Shown in pieces: positions 54,501 through 60,500 of a DNA stretch of 64,000 nucleotides; within the stretch, counting starts at the first letter, position 1; each line of letters begins with the position of its first letter. Source of the DNA: Hyperoplus lanceolatus (lineage: Eukaryota; Chordata; Actinopteri; Uranoscopiformes; Ammodytidae). The stretch is from NCBI GenBank assembly GCA_026929865.2, contig CM049405.1, positions 2,205,001 to 2,269,000 on the forward strand, read 5' to 3'. The notes under the pieces were generated by a model. The model saw only the letters and a list, made by a program, of their open reading frames with translations. It was not told where the DNA came from and searched no databases. Made by a program: the position numbers and the translations under genes.

Positions 54501-57500
54501 CTTTGCTATTAAAGAACCAGGTGGAGTGGAGTTCGGGCGATCCGGTGATGGAGCACTGAAGGCGGGCAGTGCTGCCTTGTTTCCAAACTGTGGTGGGTTC
54601 CAGCCTCTTTACAAAGACTGGCGGCTCTGGAGAAGTTTGTGTTTAAAAAAAGAAGCAGCCATTGAGAAGAAGTCAAAGAAGTCATTTAAGAAAAAATAAC
54701 AGCGAAGCAATGAAAAAGAAGGGATAAAAGACGGATTACAACTTCTAACACTGGACACCACAGAGGAAGAAAATCAAATTTAAATCAAATTGTTAAATTT
54801 CAAAACAGATTTTTGCGACAGCTTCCAATTCTGCAATAGCCATGAAGCAATAACAGTTTAATAAACAGCGCTTACCTTGGACCTTCACCGAAGTGGAGCA
54901 AGTTGCACTCCCAGCTTCATTTGCCACCGTACACACATAATTTCCACAATCTTTCAATGTGGTTTTTAGGATATCGAGACTGACTGTCTTATCCTCAAAA
55001 GTCAGTTTACAGTCCGGAGACTGGTGGACTTTTCTACCGTCTCTGGTCCAGGTGACATTGACTCCAGTGTCCTCGTCCACCTGAGCCTCCAGGTGCAGAG
55101 GAGTTCCAACCACAGCAGCGACCGCACCCAGGGGCGTCACAAAGTTGGGCTTATCAACAACACGCAGCTCCACGTCACACTCATTCTTCCCAACATTGTT
55201 GGACACTTTGCACATATACAGCCCCGTGTCAGATTTCTCGAGTTTGGGTATCTCGAGAGTGTGCTTATTCTTTACACAAGAGATTTTGTAGTGTGTAGGC
55301 ACTTTGGGTAAGGCCTGGTTGTCTTTCAGCCAGACAACATTCAGTGGAGTAGATCCTGATATTACACACTGAATCTCTGCCTTTTTCCCAACATACAGGG
55401 TCTGAGGGATGGGTTTAATTACAAAGGCAGGAGCGCAAATCTCTATAAGAATTTGGAAAAGGAGAAAGACATTAGTGGTTATTTGTTATCCCTCGTTAAG
55501 TGACGATAAACCAAAAACTGCTCATCCGATCAAAACAATCCGGCAGAGCATAAAAACGTCTCAAGCACCATTGCTTTTTAAACAATCAAGACCATCAAAG
55601 AACAATGAAAATAACAACCTTTGGGGAAAAGAGTTCAACAGTTCTCAAACTCAACCAGCGAAGAAGAAGTAAACATGCGCTGCTCTTACCAGTCACGCTG
55701 AGGGAGGCAGAGCATTCATCACCGCCATGTTGGTTGGAAGCCTTGCACGTGTAAGAACCGCTATCGTCCTTGCCTGGGGCAAGAATCTCCAGGCTGGACG
55801 TGCTGAAGCGGCTGACAATTCTGTATTTATCTCCATCTTTGATGGGGTAGCCATCTTTGAACCACTTGAAGCTCACATTTGGAGCGTCTTCAGTTTCACA
55901 TTCAAACTTGGCAAGGTGGCCAATGTTAATTTCCATTGGGGCAATTCTGTGTTTGAACACAGGTTTTACTGCAAAAGAGAGAGAAACGAATGACAAAGTA
56001 AATACACAGGAGTCCAAAGGATTTGTTTTTTTACTTGTGGTGGAGATGGAGTGAACCTGGGATGGAAAGTGACAAACACAAAGTTTTCCAGGTTGTGACT
56101 GTAGGGAAGAAAAGATGCGTTAGGTTTGGAGTGAAGTGACTGTGTAAGAGGAAAATGAGATTTACATTTCGGTGATGAAAGAGAATCTGTGACAAATGGG
56201 AGAGAAATCATGCAAAGAGGAATGGACCAGGAATGATGGAAGTTTAACCCTAACCCCTATGTACTGAAAAACTGAAAAAGTTAGGAAAACTCCAAATTTC
56301 AAGGCAAGTGTCTGCACTGGACTTTTGAGGCTAAAATCAAAAATCTAGTTCAGACAGTTGCCTTGAAACAGTGAGATGTCTTAACTTTGTCATGTTCACA
56401 GTTTGGAGTCAAAGGTGATTCCTTATGGTTATGAATGGGTGATATGCATGTGGAGGAATGGATGAGCTTGACAGAAAAGTGAGGATGTCATTGCTGTCTG
56501 GTGAAAACCTCAAATTCCAAATTAAATTTTACTTGGAACATACCCAAAAGACTTAATTTAGCCCTTTAATAGGCATTTAACTCATAAAATACTTTTCTGA
56601 TTTCAAATTGAGGTTTTAGCAGACAGCTGAATTGAATATTCACTATTATGTGAAGTTAGTTGATGATGAAATCAAATAATTGATTGATCATCAAACCTCG
56701 TGGGACCACAGTGAGTCTCGCAGACGTCGTAGTCCTGCCGGCATCATTCTCAGCCTCACAGACAAACTCTCCTTGGTGCTTCGCCTTGACAACTTTGTCG
56801 ATAACTAGTGTGTATGTGTCCTGCTTCTTAGAACACTTGAACTCTTTGCCAGATTTCACCAATTGTCCGTTGAAAAACCAGTTAACTCTGGTTGTGTGCT
56901 TTATGGTTGCAGTAAAAATGTGCTTTCCGTTTTCCTCAGCGCAAACGTCCTCCAAAGAATCAACAACGAAAGGATAATCCACCATACTGTCGGAGGTTTC
57001 ACTGATCATGATCGCCTCGGAGAGATACTCATCGCTTTGTACAACAGAATCCACTCTGATGGTCATTTCAGTAGTGGTAGATTCCCTTTCCAACCTGACC
57101 ATCCTACTACTCGACTCACGGACCTCAGACCGTCCTTGAACTTTTGCGCTTTTAAAGGAAGCCCTGACTTCAGTTTGGACAGTTGCGGACTCATAACCAG
57201 CTGAAGGCAACCCAGATAAACTCTCTGCCACCAACACGGTGTCCACCACGGATGACATCACCTCTTTGGAGCGTGCTGAGCTAAGACGCGCTTTCTCCGG
57301 TTTGTCTATCTGCATTTTACCCGGCTGCTCTGACGTAAGACTTTGATGCTCTTGGAAAACCATTGCATGCAACGCAACTTGGACTTCAGACCTAATGTCA
57401 GCTGTCTGTGGGTATTCACCTCCAAACGACAGCGTGATCTCCATTGGAGCACCAGGTGATGTGATGAGGTACGTAAACATGGCCCGCTTCGGTTCCCTTT

Positions 57501-60500
57501 TAACCTTGACTTCCTGTACTTCGACAGCCTGTAATTTCCCTACAACATCAGCCAGTAACACGGGCTGGTCGCTAGCTACCGCGGACTGAAAAGCCTCTTT
57601 GATCTGACGCCGGATATTCACACTCGACGCTTTGGGAATGTGAATATTAAAGTTGAGTTCTTTCGGCAGAGTCAGAGTGTCTTGAGACTCGTGAACAAAC
57701 AACACTTCTTTCGGCTGCTTCTTCACTCTGACAATCGAGCCTTCAGATTTAATAATCTCACTTGATTTCTCTCCGATAATTACCTGCTTTTCTTCTAGAA
57801 ACACGGACTGTCGGACTGACTGACCCTCCTGAATCTGCACTGCAAAGTCTTGCTCAGCCGCTTCTAAGATGGTGCAGCTTTCAGTGGCGACTGCTTTCTC
57901 CTCTACAAAAACTGACTTTTTCGGGATTTTAGGCTCAACTCTCATCTCAGGCTTGAATTCCTGATCAGTTTTGATGCCATCGGTGTGACCCTCCTCAAGA
58001 ACCTGAGTGTCTGTGACATTCAAAGACTGCCTAATGTTCCAGGAATCTTCTTTCTGTACTAGCGCTCGCTGTGGTTTGACGTCGGTCATTAAAGGCGTTT
58101 CCTTTGGAAGAACTATGGGCTGAGTAGAGATGGGGAGAATGCTCGAAGGCTTTGGCTCAGTTCGAAGCTCAGACTTAACTCCTGTCACCGAAACATCTAA
58201 ATCTTTGTGATAATCTGCTGTGATTTCCATTCTCTCCTCTGTTGTAGCTGCATGCCTTCTAGCCATTTCCTTTTTCTGTGCTGCCACCTGCTGGTCAGGT
58301 TTAGTAACAGTGATTAAACCTTCCTTCGGTAAAACTAATGCAGAATGAATGGACTGAAGGTAGTGTGTCGGCGGTGACTCCTTCTTAGGCTGAATAGTCA
58401 TGGAATCGGTCTTTGCCGAAACCTCTGAAGTCGTCTCACAAACTACAGTCCTTTGCTCTTCTTGAGTCACTGAATGAACCAGTGGAGGACTCTTCCTTGC
58501 CTCTGCCTGCTCTGCCAAAGGCCTTTCACTGCTAAATTTACCTTCAGACTGTAGAACATCCTGATCGCTGATAACCTGCAGATTCAGGAGTCTCTGTCCC
58601 TCCCGATAAGGTTGCAGAGAAACCGACGATGCTAAACCTGGCACCCGAACTGTCTGCTCACCCTGGAGACTGTATTTCTCTTCAACAATTACAGCTGATT
58701 TATAGAGAACATCTTTGCGTGGTGTGATACTTTCCTGCCCTGGTCTGTGTATTTCAAATGTCTCCTCCTTGGATAAAGCCACTCTGGTTTCACTCACTGG
58801 TGCCACCACTAATTTAGATGCCTCTTTCTCGATCAATGGTTGAGTTCCTACATCTAAAGCTGGCAGATTCTGAGTGTGTCTTTCGGTAACTGGCAGTTGT
58901 TCTGTGGACTGAGCAGAGTATAAAATCTTTACTCCCTCTGTGACTTTGAAACTCCGCTCTTCCTCGGGCCTGTGAGTGACACCTGAAATTTCATCCTTGA
59001 TAGGTAGAGCTGACTGTACCTGGTGACTGCTTAGAAGCTGCTTTGGTTCGGTCAAAGTCTTAATATTCTCGGTAGTTTGGTCTATCAAGGCCCCAACTCT
59101 CACTGTGGATAATGGGATAACCTCTTCAGATGTGGCCGACATGAGTCTGGATGGCTGTTGTTTGGCGTACGCTAGTTCAACGATTTCAGGGCTGAGAATG
59201 CGTTCGGAGTGCTGTTCTGTGATCTTCTGTCGCTCCTGGACTGAAGACAAGAAAGATGCCATGTGAAGTTGCTTCCCAGGAATAGCGGAGACTTGTGTCG
59301 GATGAGTAGGAGCCAAAGACACACTTTCTTGTATTTCATGAGATTGCAGGACGGCTGCCTGGTGTGTGAGCTGCTCGCGGTGAAGCGTGGCGGCTGAGAT
59401 ATCGAGCTCGCTAAGAGTTATGACCTCCTCACTCGGAATAATCTGCCTGTCTTCAGTGCTAATGGTATAAATCAATTGATCGGCAAGAGTTCTTTCCTGG
59501 TATAATCTGGATTCTTTGGTTTGTTCGGTCATAGATATTTTCAAACCTTTTGTTTTCTTGCCTAACACCAGAAGCTCTGCGGTACAAGAGGCTTCTCCGT
59601 ACTGGTTTGAAGCCTTACAAGTGTAGACGCCGCCGTGCTCTTGTTGGACACTCTTAATATGAATGAAGCCTGATCCATCTGGGTTGTTCACAATGATACA
59701 GTACCCACTAGGCTGGATGTGGAAGCTGCCTTTCAGCCACTGGATTTCAGGCAGAGGTTCCCCGGTCACAATGTACCTGAAGAAAGCCTGACCTCCCTCA
59801 GACAACTCAAGAGACTCTATTGTTTTGGTGAATTCTGGAGGTGTTCCACCTGGTGCAAATGTTCTCTTATCAACCTTGTCTTCCCTTTCTGGCTTTTTCA
59901 CCTGAACATGTAAGTAAGAAGTGCAAGTTGACTGACCAAATCTATTGCTCACGGTACAAGAGTACTCTCCTTCATATTCCTTTTGCACTTTTGCAATAAC
60001 CAAGCTATACTCATCTCGCTCTTGAACAAACGTAAACACAGATGAGCTCGTTATGACCTGCCTGTTGTGGAACCACTGAACGGTCGGCTTGGGGAAACCA
60101 GACACTTTGATAGTAAATGTCGCCGTTTCGCCAACAGTCGTGGCTGCTGGAGAAAGTTCGCTGAGGAAAACGGGTTTTTCTTTTTTCTTCTCCAAAGTGC
60201 TGGAGAAGCGTTTGGACTCTGGCTTGAGTTCAAGTGTTTTAGTTTTATCAGGTAACTTTAGGCCGGTGTAGAACGACTCCTGGATGTCCTCTTGCACTGT
60301 GACGGTGGAGCTAGAGAAGGCTGAGTGAAATAATGACAGTTTAAAGGAAAGTGAGACACAAAACGCCAGTCACAACACAATCCGCAGCTCTGAAAATAGA
60401 AGGACTAACATGGAGTTCAACAGTCAACAGTATTCAATTCAACATATTCAACAGTCAGGTAAATCAAAACACCATGTTTAAAGGGAGTATCAGTGATTCT

